From Gammaproteobacteria bacterium (GTDB taxonomy: Bacteria; Pseudomonadota; Gammaproteobacteria; Enterobacterales; Alteromonadaceae), in the NCBI GenBank assembly GCA_023481025.1, contig JAMCWV010000080.1, forward strand, positions 1 through 8,582: a stretch of DNA of 8,582 nt. Direction: 5' to 3'. The notes beneath the pieces were generated by a model that had not been told where the DNA came from, made no database searches, and was given only the letters and a program-made list of their open reading frames with translations. Every line of letters starts with the position of its first letter. Positions within the stretch are counted from its first letter, which is position 1. Below are positions 1 through 6,457 of this stretch, one piece after another. The translations under genes and the position numbers were made by a program.

Positions 1-447
1 GTCTGCGTCAAAGTTGATTGGTGCTAAGTTCAACTGCGGGAAGGTACCCTTAGTCACTAATGCAGAAACCGCTTCACGTGCATATGGGAACAAAATAGTT
101 GGGCAGAATGCGCCAACCGTGTGCGCCATTGCTTGCTCTGGGATGTCAGCAGGAATAGTGAAGATACCAGCCTGAGCGACTTCACATAAGAAAGCGACTT
201 CACCTTCAACTGTATTTTTCACAGTCAATGTAAGGACGACTTCGTGAACGCCTTCTTCTAACTTCGTGTTGCTCACATTCATGTCAACGCTTAACTCTGG
301 CTTCCACTCTTTGCGGAAGATCGCAGGGCTGTTAGGCGCTTCGAAAGAAACGTCTTTCACATAGATGCGTTGAATTGAGAATTGCGCGTTTGCTTGTTGT
401 TCGGTTTGTGCTGCGCCATTTGCTTGGTTGTTTTGCTCTTCAGCCAT
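1..447 (-). CDS. secB: Protein-export chaperone SecB (3' end cut by window edge)
   Basis: SecB is a cytosolic tetrameric chaperone that keeps preproteins unfolded and hands them to SecA for export through SecYEG. The start is the ATG at 445-447, and 149 codons are visible with no stop; the family is usually about 150-170 residues, so only a few are missing. The first ~22 residues are a Gln/Asn/Ala-rich tail. The recognisable core follows: [17 protein letters not shown] (about residues 25-41), then [15 protein letters not shown], and near the visible end [18 protein letters not shown] and a [12 protein letters not shown] segment, all typical of SecB. Only a modest ribosome site (AGGT) precedes the ATG. 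It follows the rhodanese gene on the same strand after 71 bases and may share its transcript. In E. coli grxC lies between these two genes; here it does not. Identification is firm; the C-terminal SecA-contacting tail cannot be seen. Confidence 0.96.
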   Translation of the reverse strand, partial: MAEEQNNQANGAAQTEQQANAQFSIQRIYVKDVSFEAPNSPAIFRKEWKPELSVDMNVSNTKLEEGVHEVVLTLTVKNTVEGEVAFLCEVAQAGIFTIPADIPEQAMAHTVGAFCPTILFPYAREAVSALVTKGTFPQLNLAPINFDAD

Positions 448-518
448 TGTACTTACCTGCTTTAACTTAATGTTGTGAAATGAAATTTAGATGTCGCTGC
501 GCTTTCAAAGGAGCGATT

Positions 519-971
519 CTATTTCTTCTTCTTTTGTTGTTTTTCTGGAGCCTTACTCACTGGTAGGCTCGCTCCTTGCCATGCTTGCAGGCCACCCTGC
601 AGCACATACACCTGAGAAAATCCTGCTTTAGCCAAGGCAGTCGCAGCGGCCCGCGCAGTGTTTCCGTAGTTGCATACAGTCACAATGGGGGCGTCTTTAA
701 ATTTCTCAAGGGTTTTAAAGTCACCTGCACGAACTTTTTCCATCGGCAGATGCTTTGAACCAGTAATATTGCCTTTTGCAAAGTCTTCGTCACCACGAAT
801 GTCAACGAATACGCCGCCACGATTCACCTTGATAACCGCTTCTTGCGGCTTCAACGGCTGCACGGATGAAAACCGCTTTTTAGCGATATCCATTACCAAC
901 ATAACAAAAACAATCACCCACAACGTGCTTAAAATGTAATGTTCGGTAACAAATTGGAAAAACTGTTCCAT
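519..971 (-). CDS. yibN: Membrane-anchored rhodanese-like protein (YibN type)
   Basis: This 150-residue protein has one hydrophobic N-terminal segment (about residues 13-29), a single rhodanese domain (about 38-138) and a very basic tail ending EKQQKKKK. The domain shows the VFVDIRGDEDFAKGNI entry motif and an active-site loop beginning at Cys100 (VCNYGNTAR), the only cysteine in the protein, so persulfide/sulfur-transfer chemistry is possible. Rhodanese domains carry sulfur from donors such as thiosulfate to acceptors; the physiological substrate of YibN-type proteins is not settled. I recall work linking E. coli YibN to the YidC insertase, which would suit a neighbour of secB, but the sequence does not show this. 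The start is well supported by a strong AGGAGAGG Shine-Dalgarno (974-981) just before the ATG. It is divergent from gpmI, as in E. coli. The family is sure; the symbol rests on domain layout and position. Confidence 0.9.
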   Translation of the reverse strand: MEQFFQFVTEHYILSTLWVIVFVMLVMDIAKKRFSSVQPLKPQEAVIKVNRGGVFVDIRGDEDFAKGNITGSKHLPMEKVRAGDFKTLEKFKDAPIVTVCNYGNTARAAATALAKAGFSQVYVLQGGLQAWQGASLPVSKAPEKQQKKKK

Positions 972-1036
972 GACCTCTCCTGTGATACTTTATTTTGAAC
1001 GCCATGGTGTAAAATGCGTTCAAAAGTTTGCGCAAG

Positions 1037-1065
1037 AGTATACCGACTCAGCACTCAGATGCCAG
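1037..1065 (-). promoter_or_regulatory. Candidate sigma-70 promoter for rhodanese-secB
   Basis: On the minus strand a -35-like CTGGCA (1060-1065, four of six matches) is followed after 17 bases by a -10-like TATACT (1037-1042, five of six). Transcription would start near 1030 and read into the rhodanese gene, leaving a leader of about 60 bases. This is pattern matching only, but it is the best-spaced pair on that strand of the divergent spacer. Confidence 0.38.
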
Positions 1066-1130
1066 TAAAATCTGCACTTTTGAGGTGCTTCTAGCCCCTA
1101 AATACGTTAAACTTGGGCAATATTTTTTGG

Positions 1131-1143
1131 AATGATTTTCATT
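1131..1143. promoter_or_regulatory. Perfect 13-base dyad upstream of gpmI, possible operator
   Basis: AATGA and TCATT flank a TTT centre, 41 bases before the gpmI start. The 13-base core matches 11 positions of the central part of the Fur consensus (AATGATAATCATT), but the three flanking bases on each side do not match. It is either a weak metal-regulator site or a chance AT-rich dyad. No regulator gene is in the window. Confidence 0.22.
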
Positions 1144-1184
1144 TCGTAAGTGACCTTTCGCATTGATGTAAAAGAGGAACTGAC

Positions 1185-2729
1185 ATGGCCGCCACTGATA
1201 CCCGCAAAAAAACTCTCGCACTGCTTATTTTAGACGGTTGGGGTTCGCGGGAGGCTGCGCCGGACAATGCGATTGCGGCCGCACACACGCCCAACCTCGA
1301 CCGCTTGTACCAAACTGCGCCGCATACCTTAATCGACGGCTCGGGCATGGCTGTTGGTTTGCCTGACGGGCAAATGGGTAATTCCGAAGTGGGCCACGTC
1401 AATTTAGGCGCCGGCCGTGTGGTGTATCAGGACTTCACCCGCATCACCAAAGCCATTGACGACGGTGAGTTTGAACAGAACCCTGTGCTCCTTACAGCAC
1501 TCGACAAAGCCATTGCCGCCAATGGGCGCGTTCATGTCATGGGCTTGCTCTCGCCAGGCGGTGTGCATAGTCACGAAGATCATTTACTCGCGATGGTGAA
1601 GTTTGCCAAAGCTCGGGGTGCCAAGGAAGTCCTGGTTCATGCATTTCTTGACGGCCGCGACACGCCGCCACGTTCGGCGAAGGCTTCGCTTGAACGTTTT
1701 CAATCGGAATTTGCAAACTTGTCCGGTGCTCGTTTCGCTAGCTTGTGCGGCCGCTACTTTGCCATGGACCGCGACAATCGTTGGGATCGCGTTGAAAAGG
1801 CTTGGCGCTTACTCACTCAAGCCCAAGGCGCGTTTCAGGTTGACGACGCAGTCAGCGGCCTTGAGCTAGCTTATGACCGCGACGAAAGCGACGAGTTTGT
1901 CCAGCCAACTTGGATTGGCGAACAAACCCCAATGACGGATCATGACGCGGTATTCTTTATGAACTTCCGGGCCGACCGTGCACGCGAGTTAACCCGCGTC
2001 TTCGTCGACGCCGAATTTGACGAGTTCGACCGCGAGCCAAAACCACAACTTGCGGAATTTGTGATGTTAACCGAATATGCCGCAGACATTCAGGCGCCGG
2101 TCGCATTCCCGCCAGAGTCACTCGACAACGTCCTTGGCGAATGGCTCGCGAAACATGGAAAAACTCAGTTGCGAATTTCTGAGACTGAGAAGTACGCTCA
2201 CGTGACGTTCTTCTTTAGTGGCGGGCGCGAAGACACCTTTGACGGCGAAGAGCGTGTACTCATTCCTTCTCCGAAAGTAGCCACGTACGACTTACAACCA
2301 GAAATGAGTTCCGTTGAACTAACCGACGCATTGGTCGAGGCGATTGAAAGTGGTCGTTTTGACGTCATCATTTGTAACTACCCAAACGGCGACATGGTCG
2401 GTCACACGGGGAATTTCGAAGCCGCAGTGAAAGCCTGCGAAGCGGTCGACCTAGCAGTTGGCCGTGTGGTCGATGCCCTTCAACGTCATGGTGGTGAGTG
2501 CTTAATTACTGCTGACCACGGTAATGCGGAGCAAATGAACGATCATCAAACAGGTCAGTCGCACACCGCTCACACCAGTAACCTTGTCCCCTTTATTTAT
2601 GTTGGCCGAGAAGCCGAGCCAGTCAGTGGTGGCGCCTTATCAGATATCGCACCAACCATGCTATCGTTACTCGGTATGGAGACACCGCCAGAAATGACAG
2701 GTAAAGTACTGATGCGGATTAAAAACTAA
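1185..2729 (+). CDS. gpmI: 2,3-bisphosphoglycerate-independent phosphoglycerate mutase
   Basis: GpmI interconverts 3- and 2-phosphoglycerate in glycolysis and gluconeogenesis in the cytosol, using two Mn(II) ions and a phosphoserine intermediate. The 514-residue length is standard. Visible landmarks are the N-terminal metal Asp17 in LLILDGWG, the nucleophile Ser67 in [17 protein letters not shown], the GGVHSH (125-130) and FLDGRDTPP (about 154-162) substrate loops, [13 protein letters not shown] (188-200), NFRADRARE (260-268) and Lys336 in ETEKYAHV. The C-terminal metal residues are Asp403 and His407 in [10 protein letters not shown], Asp444/His445 in [11 protein letters not shown], and His463 in [12 protein letters not shown]. 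All expected catalytic residues are present, so it should be active. An AGAGGA site six bases before the ATG supports the start. envC follows after 24 bases on the same strand, implying one transcript, as in other gammaproteobacteria. Confidence 0.98.
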   Translation: MAATDTRKKTLALLILDGWGSREAAPDNAIAAAHTPNLDRLYQTAPHTLIDGSGMAVGLPDGQMGNSEVGHVNLGAGRVVYQDFTRITKAIDDGEFEQNPVLLTALDKAIAANGRVHVMGLLSPGGVHSHEDHLLAMVKFAKARGAKEVLVHAFLDGRDTPPRSAKASLERFQSEFANLSGARFASLCGRYFAMDRDNRWDRVEKAWRLLTQAQGAFQVDDAVSGLELAYDRDESDEFVQPTWIGEQTPMTDHDAVFFMNFRADRARELTRVFVDAEFDEFDREPKPQLAEFVMLTEYAADIQAPVAFPPESLDNVLGEWLAKHGKTQLRISETEKYAHVTFFFSGGREDTFDGEERVLIPSPKVATYDLQPEMSSVELTDALVEAIESGRFDVIICNYPNGDMVGHTGNFEAAVKACEAVDLAVGRVVDALQRHGGECLITADHGNAEQMNDHQTGQSHTAHTSNLVPFIYVGREAEPVSGGALSDIAPTMLSLLGMETPPEMTGKVLMRIKN

Positions 2730-2753
2730 AATAACAACAAGGCAAGGACACCC

Positions 2754-3944
2754 ATGCACCCTACCGGTACGCACGCAAATGGCAAGCAACGCGCGAGTCT
2801 CCTTATTGCGTTGTTGTGCTTGCTTGCAACCGCGAGTGTCTGGGGTACTTCAGCAAGCTTTGCCAACGACCCGCGCGCAGAACAAGCGCGGGCCGAACAA
2901 CAACTTGCTGCCCTGCAACGCGAAATTCAACAACAACGGCGCGCAATCGAGCGCCGCCAAGAACGGCTATCGCGTACCGAACGAGAACTTCGTGACCTCG
3001 AAACCAAGGTTCAGCAAGCCAGTCAAACCTTGCGCCAAACCGAACTTCGAGTCGCCCAAGTGGAAGGCCATATTCTCGAACTTGAGAACGAACAAGAGCG
3101 TTTGCAGGGTGAGGTGACAACACAAGCGAACTTGCTCGCCGATCAAATTGAGTCCGCCTATCGCAATGGCGACGAAGGCTTTCTGAAAATGTTACTCAAC
3201 CAGCAAAGTCCAGCTAAATTTGAGCGCATGTTAACCTATTATGAATTCCTCAATGACGCGCGTCTTGCTGAACTCGAAAAACTACACGCCTTAGAAACTC
3301 AACTTGAACAGGTGAAAGCGGACGTTGAGCAGCAACGCCAAACCTTAGCGCGCACCTTTGAGCAGCAGCGGCAACAGCGGGAAACCTTGGCGAAACAGCG
3401 CCAAGAACAACAGCAATTGGTCGCCCGCTTGCAGCGAGAGCAACAATCTGACGAAGCCAATTTAGCAGCCATGCTCCGCAACGAAAAGGAACTTAATGAC
3501 TTGCTGGCAGCACTGCAGCAAATCTTGGCGCAACAAGGCATTCAACTCGATGGCCTCGCCAAACTGCGCGGCCAACTGAATTGGCCGGTCACTGGCACAC
3601 TACGGCATAGCTTTGGTCAGCAACGCAGTGGGCAAGTACGTTGGCGCGGCGTGGTTATGAATACGGAGTTAGAAGCGCCGGTACGGGCGATTGCTGACGG
3701 CCGCGTTATTTACTCCGACTGGTTGCGTGGTTTCGGCATGGTGGTGGTCATTGACCATGGTGAACACTATATGAGCCTTTACGGCTACAATCAGGCCTTA
3801 CTGAAAAACGTTGGCGAGCCGGTACGCGCCGGTGAAGTGATTGCCTTGGCCGGGCAAAGTGGCGGCCAACGCGAAGCAAGTTTGTATTTTGAAATTCGCC
3901 ATCAAGGCAATCCAATTAACCCAGCGCCATATATGCGGCGGTAA
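2754..3944 (+). CDS. envC: Murein hydrolase activator EnvC (degenerate LytM domain)
   Basis: EnvC is a periplasmic protein recruited by FtsEX that activates the amidases AmiA and AmiB to split septal peptidoglycan during cell separation. The 396-residue product has a signal peptide (hydrophobic about 15-31, likely cleavage near Ala37 in SFA-ND), a long Gln/Arg/Glu-rich coiled coil with a central break (about 41-262) and a C-terminal LytM/M23 fold (about 275-396). The zinc ligands of active M23 enzymes are lost: the expected HRGID is WRGVV (Trp297, Val301), the YAH motif is YGY (Tyr345), and HLHFE is SLYFE (Ser376, Tyr378). This is the EnvC pattern and indicates an activator rather than an enzyme. 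An AAGGA ribosome site lies five bases before the ATG. It sits 24 bases after gpmI and converges on the YkgJ gene, leaving a 10-base gap. NlpD-like activators were considered, but the coiled coil and absence of a LysM domain favour EnvC. Confidence 0.95.
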   Translation: MHPTGTHANGKQRASLLIALLCLLATASVWGTSASFANDPRAEQARAEQQLAALQREIQQQRRAIERRQERLSRTERELRDLETKVQQASQTLRQTELRVAQVEGHILELENEQERLQGEVTTQANLLADQIESAYRNGDEGFLKMLLNQQSPAKFERMLTYYEFLNDARLAELEKLHALETQLEQVKADVEQQRQTLARTFEQQRQQRETLAKQRQEQQQLVARLQREQQSDEANLAAMLRNEKELNDLLAALQQILAQQGIQLDGLAKLRGQLNWPVTGTLRHSFGQQRSGQVRWRGVVMNTELEAPVRAIADGRVIYSDWLRGFGMVVVIDHGEHYMSLYGYNQALLKNVGEPVRAGEVIALAGQSGGQREASLYFEIRHQGNPINPAPYMRR

Positions 3945-3954
3945 TTTTGCGCCC

Positions 3955-4218
3955 TCAGCGTTTTGGGGTTGCCGTTACTTGTTCTAGCTCTGCAATTAAA
4001 ATCAATGCTTCAGCGCGTGTTTGGCCGCAGACGTATTCTTGAGCGGTAAACTCATCGCAAACCTTCGGCCGTTCTGGTTGACCGAAAATCCGACATAAGT
4101 TCTTCTCATCCAGTTGGACGCAGCGAGTATTCGCTGGCTTGCCATTTGGCATTCCAGGAATTGGACTCGAAATAGACGGTGCAATACAACAAGCGCCACA
4201 ACCAACACGACACTGCAA
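3955..4218 (-). CDS. YkgJ-family cysteine-cluster protein (TTG start, 87 aa)
   Basis: This small protein carries eight cysteines in the YkgJ/UPF0153 pattern: CRVGCGACC (Cys3, 7, 10, 11), then Cys33, Cys42, Cys54 and Cys64, with SPIPGMPNGKPA and RPKVCDEF between them. The family is thought to bind zinc or an iron-sulfur cluster, but its role is not established. The open frame reaches an ATG at 4333-4335 (126 residues), but that extension covers the rpoH terminator hairpin and encodes an implausible hydrophobic leader. I chose the TTG at 4216-4218, which has a GAGGA site eight bases upstream and starts directly at the conserved cysteine block. A strong terminator lies upstream, so the gene needs read-through or its own promoter, which I could not identify. 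It converges on envC with a 10-base gap. The family call is firm; the start is likely but unproven. Confidence 0.85.
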   Translation of the reverse strand: MQCRVGCGACCIAPSISSPIPGMPNGKPANTRCVQLDEKNLCRIFGQPERPKVCDEFTAQEYVCGQTRAEALILIAELEQVTATPKR

Positions 4219-4226
4219 ATGAACGA

Positions 4227-4231
4227 TCCTC
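4227..4231 (-). promoter_or_regulatory. Ribosome binding site deciding the YkgJ TTG start
   Basis: GAGGA on the minus strand, eight bases before the TTG at 4216-4218. It lies downstream of the rpoH terminator, so a message starting after the terminator could still use it. No comparable site was relied on for the ATG at 4335. Confidence 0.6.
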
Positions 4232-4261
4232 AAAATGATCGCCGAGCACGATACGGCGACG

Positions 4262-4294
4262 AAAAATAAACAAGCCAGCACGGCGGCTGGCTTG
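4262..4294 (-). terminator. Intrinsic terminator of rpoH
   Basis: On the minus strand a perfect 9-bp stem, CAAGCCAGC/GCTGGCTTG (4286-4294 with 4271-4279), closes a 6-base loop and is followed at once by TTTATTTTT (4262-4270). It begins 47 bases after the rpoH stop codon. There is no T-tract on the other side, so it acts only on minus-strand transcripts. Confidence 0.9.
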
Positions 4295-4307
4295 AGAGAT
4301 GTTTTAC

Positions 4308-4322
4308 ACGAGTCACACTCGT
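4308..4322 (-). repeat. Small perfect hairpin in the rpoH 3' untranslated region
   Basis: ACGAGT and ACTCGT pair as a 6-bp stem around a 3-base loop, between the rpoH stop codon and the main terminator. No T-run follows, so it is not itself an intrinsic terminator. It could stabilise the 3' end or be a protein site; its function is unknown. Confidence 0.45.
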
Positions 4323-4341
4323 TAAATTGCAGCAATCAACC

Positions 4342-5202
4342 TTATTGCATTGCGCTACGCAGCTTCTTCATCGCGTTTGCTTCAAGCTGACGAATACGCT
4401 CCGCCGACACTTGGAAGGTTTCAGCTAAATCATGCAAGGTCGCTTTGTTGCCGTCGTCCAACCAGCGCGCACGAATAATTGCTTGGCTTCGCTCGTCGAG
4501 GCTAGACAATGCATGAGCTAAACGACGGTTCGCTTGCGCTTCCCAATCTTCCGCTTCAACAGTGGCAGCGACATCAGATGCTTTGTCTTCTAAGTACTGT
4601 GACGGTGCAAATACAGTTTCGTTGTCGTCATTGTCATCCACACCGGCGTCGAATGCTGCGTCGTGTGCGCTCATGCGCGATTCCATTTCCAACACTTCCG
4701 AGCTGCTCACGCCAAGCTCTTGCGCAACTGTATTCACCTCGTCGTGGGTAAACCAGCCAAGACGCTTTTTCGCTTTGCGTAAGTTGAAGAATAATTTGCG
4801 CTGCGCTTTGGTTGTGGCAACTTTCACGATTCGCCAGTTCCGTAACACATATTCATGAATTTCTGCTTTAATCCAGTGCACGGCAAACGACACGAGACGA
4901 ACGCCCACGGTTGGGTCGAAGCGTTTTACCGCCTTCATCAAACCAATGTTGCCCTCTTGGATAAGGTCGGCTTGCGGCAAGCCATACCCTTGATAGCTAC
5001 GAGCAACATGAACCACGAAGCGCAAATGCGACATGATTAACTGTCTCGCAGCTTGTAAATCGCCGTTTTCTTGCAAACGCTCAGCCAGTGACTTTTCTTC
5101 TTCTGCACTGAGCATCGGGATGCTATTCACCGATGAGATATAGGCTTCTAAGCTTCCCGTACGAGGAACCATTAAGGCCATTGATTCAGTATGTGCAGTC
5201 AT
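4342..5202 (-). CDS. rpoH: Heat-shock sigma factor RpoH (sigma-32)
   Basis: RpoH directs RNA polymerase to heat-shock promoters (chaperones and proteases). The 286-residue length matches the family. Region 2 is clear ([19 protein letters not shown] 79-97; [20 protein letters not shown] 105-124), followed by the RpoH-box signature [17 protein letters not shown] (134-150), which separates it from RpoD and RpoS. A region 4 helix-turn-helix (about 255-282, [16 protein letters not shown]) recognises the -35 element. Leu49, Ala52 and Ile56 align with E. coli Leu47, Ala50 and Ile54, residues used for chaperone, FtsH and SRP-dependent control of stability. The ATG has GAGGG seven bases upstream. The gene lies 262 bases after ftsX on the same strand, with its own promoters (one sigma-E type) in the gap and a terminator behind it, so it is probably both a separate unit and a read-through target of ftsYEX. 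Confidence 0.98.
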   Translation of the reverse strand: MTAHTESMALMVPRTGSLEAYISSVNSIPMLSAEEEKSLAERLQENGDLQAARQLIMSHLRFVVHVARSYQGYGLPQADLIQEGNIGLMKAVKRFDPTVGVRLVSFAVHWIKAEIHEYVLRNWRIVKVATTKAQRKLFFNLRKAKKRLGWFTHDEVNTVAQELGVSSSEVLEMESRMSAHDAAFDAGVDDNDDNETVFAPSQYLEDKASDVAATVEAEDWEAQANRRLAHALSSLDERSQAIIRARWLDDGNKATLHDLAETFQVSAERIRQLEANAMKKLRSAMQ

Positions 5203-5296
5203 TTACTTCCCTCACTTCAAGCGAACCGATTCTATATTTCACAGACAAATGCTTTCAGTTAATTCTTTCAAAACAAGTTTAGGTCGTTGTTTTAAT

Positions 5297-5308
5297 TGCC
5301 ATTTGGCA
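5297..5308 (-). repeat. 12-base dyad at the predicted sigma-E start of rpoH
   Basis: TGCCA and TGGCA flank two central bases. If transcription starts about 5-9 bases after the sigma-E -10 element, this dyad would form a short hairpin at the very 5' end of that rpoH message, or an operator overlapping the start site. The stem is only 4-5 bp, so chance is possible. Confidence 0.3.
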
Positions 5309-5316
5309 GCTGAAAC

Positions 5317-5344
5317 TGAGACCACAAAAGCACTAAAAAGTTCC
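5317..5344 (-). promoter_or_regulatory. Sigma-E (RpoE) promoter of rpoH
   Basis: On the minus strand a full-consensus sigma-E -35 element, GGAACTT (5338-5344), is followed after exactly 16 bases by TCTCA (5317-5321), one base off the TCTGA form. The expected start is near 5310, leaving a leader of about 108 bases before rpoH. E. coli rpoH has a sigma-E promoter (P3) that keeps sigma-32 produced at lethal temperatures. Motif quality, spacing and gene context agree. Confidence 0.75.
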
Positions 5345-5391
5345 GTAAAATGTGTTCTCCATAGCACTTCCGGTGCGTCAAACAGTCCTTC

Positions 5392-5419
5392 ATTCTAACA
5401 AAGAAATTTACCCTTGCAA
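5392..5419 (-). promoter_or_regulatory. Extended -10 sigma-70 promoter for rpoH
   Basis: On the minus strand TTGCAA (5414-5419) is followed after 16 bases by TAGAAT (5392-5397, five of six), preceded by the extended -10 bases TGT (5398-5400). It lies downstream of the ftsX stop and would give a leader of roughly 180 bases before rpoH. It probably supplies basal heat-shock sigma factor. Confidence 0.55.
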
Positions 5420-5464
5420 GCCACTTATACACGAACGATGTAACGAATTGATGACAGTGCGATT

Positions 5465-6457
5465 TTACGTCGGTTCAATGGCTGCAACATGACGACGAAC
5501 GGCAATCCAAGACCCAAGCAAACCAAGAATAATCGCCACCAACCACAGGACCATCATCTCGTTAAATCCCAGCCCTGCTAAACGGAAACTACTGTCATAC
5601 AAAGCCGTCAACTGCGCAACTGAGGCGCTAATCCACCACACCATTAAAGTGGTGCTGATCCAAGCGATGACGCCACCGATGACGCCATACCAAAAACCAG
5701 TGTAAAGAAATGGTCGCTGAATATAGGCGTTCGTCGCACCCACTAGCTTCATAATCATAATTTCGTCGCGGCGATTCAGAATCGCCAAGCGAATGGTATT
5801 GCCAACAATCAATACGACCGCCAGCGACAGTAAGATCGCCAAGGCCGCTAAACTGTTCTCCACCACACTCACAATCGCCTGCAAACGCTGGAGCCATTGC
5901 AAGTCGAGACGCGCCGATGACACTTCTCGCTCTTGCTCAAGTACAGTTAACAGCCGCTGTGCACGCTCATAACTGCGAAACTCACTGACGGGAACAACAA
6001 TCAGCACATCAGGCAGCGGGTTTGTTTGTAAATAATCAATCGCACTGCCAAACCCAGAGCTTTCGCGGAATTCTCGTAAGCCGGTTTCACGGTCTATCAA
6101 TTGCACCGACTCAACTTCATTCATGAGCCGCACGCGCTCGCGGAACGACTGCAACTCTTGGGTTTGTAAGTCTTTGCGCAAGAACAAACTAATTTCCGCG
6201 GCTTGGTCCCATTCACCGGTGGCCAGCTGGGCATTCTTAACCACGACATACAGCGTTGCTGGCAAGGTCAGACTTAAGCCGAGCACCGCAATTGTCATCA
6301 AGGATGCCCATGGCGTACGACTGAGTTCACCGAGGCTACCAATACCCTGTTGCAAATTAGTCACAAAAAACATCACGACTCGGCGCCACAAGGAAATTTT
6401 CACGCTGCGCGCACCGCTACTCTGCTTTTTGCTCGAACCGCTGCTGATTAATCCCAT
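5465..6457 (-). CDS. ftsX: Cell-division membrane protein FtsX
   Basis: FtsX is the membrane half of the FtsEX divisome complex; its periplasmic loop binds EnvC, so ATP hydrolysis by FtsE gates amidase activation. The 330-residue product has a cytosolic N-tail of about 50 residues, TM1 (about 52-73), a periplasmic domain (about 74-200, including WDQAAEISLFLRKD and NPLPDVLIV), then TM2 (about 203-224), TM3 (about 251-277) and TM4 (about 300-320). The cytosolic NRRDEIMIMKLVGAT segment (228-242) between TM2 and TM3 is typical of the FtsX/MacB fold and couples to the ATPase. Its ATG overlaps the 3' end of ftsE by 10 bases, so translation is probably coupled. Length and topology are normal for gammaproteobacteria, and no key segment is missing. 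Confidence 0.97.
   Translation of the reverse strand: MGLISSGSSKKQSSGARSVKISLWRRVVMFFVTNLQQGIGSLGELSRTPWASLMTIAVLGLSLTLPATLYVVVKNAQLATGEWDQAAEISLFLRKDLQTQELQSFRERVRLMNEVESVQLIDRETGLREFRESSGFGSAIDYLQTNPLPDVLIVVPVSEFRSYERAQRLLTVLEQEREVSSARLDLQWLQRLQAIVSVVENSLAALAILLSLAVVLIVGNTIRLAILNRRDEIMIMKLVGATNAYIQRPFLYTGFWYGVIGGVIAWISTTLMVWWISASVAQLTALYDSSFRLAGLGFNEMMVLWLVAIILGLLGSWIAVRRHVAAIEPT

Noticed and set aside
497..519. Weak TCGCT/AGCGA dyad after the rhodanese gene as a terminator
   Set aside because: It has a long loop and no T-run, so read-through into secB is more likely.
1080..1108. TTGAGG-N17-TACGTT as a gpmI promoter
   Set aside because: The -10 matches only three of six positions, and other AT-rich options in the spacer are equally weak. 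gpmI must have a promoter here, but I cannot place it.
3299..3541. Cysteine-rich minus-strand frame opposite envC
   Set aside because: It is the antisense of the Gln-rich coiled coil (CAG/CAA read backwards gives Cys/Leu-type codons), with no start context or independent evidence.
4219..4335. Hydrophobic N-terminal extension of the YkgJ frame as a membrane anchor
   Set aside because: It is the translation of the rpoH 3' untranslated region, including its terminator; a downstream TTG with a good ribosome site explains the protein better.
5367..5379. GCAC/GTGC dyad in the ftsX-rpoH gap as an ftsX terminator
   Set aside because: The stem is only 4 bp and no T-tract follows.
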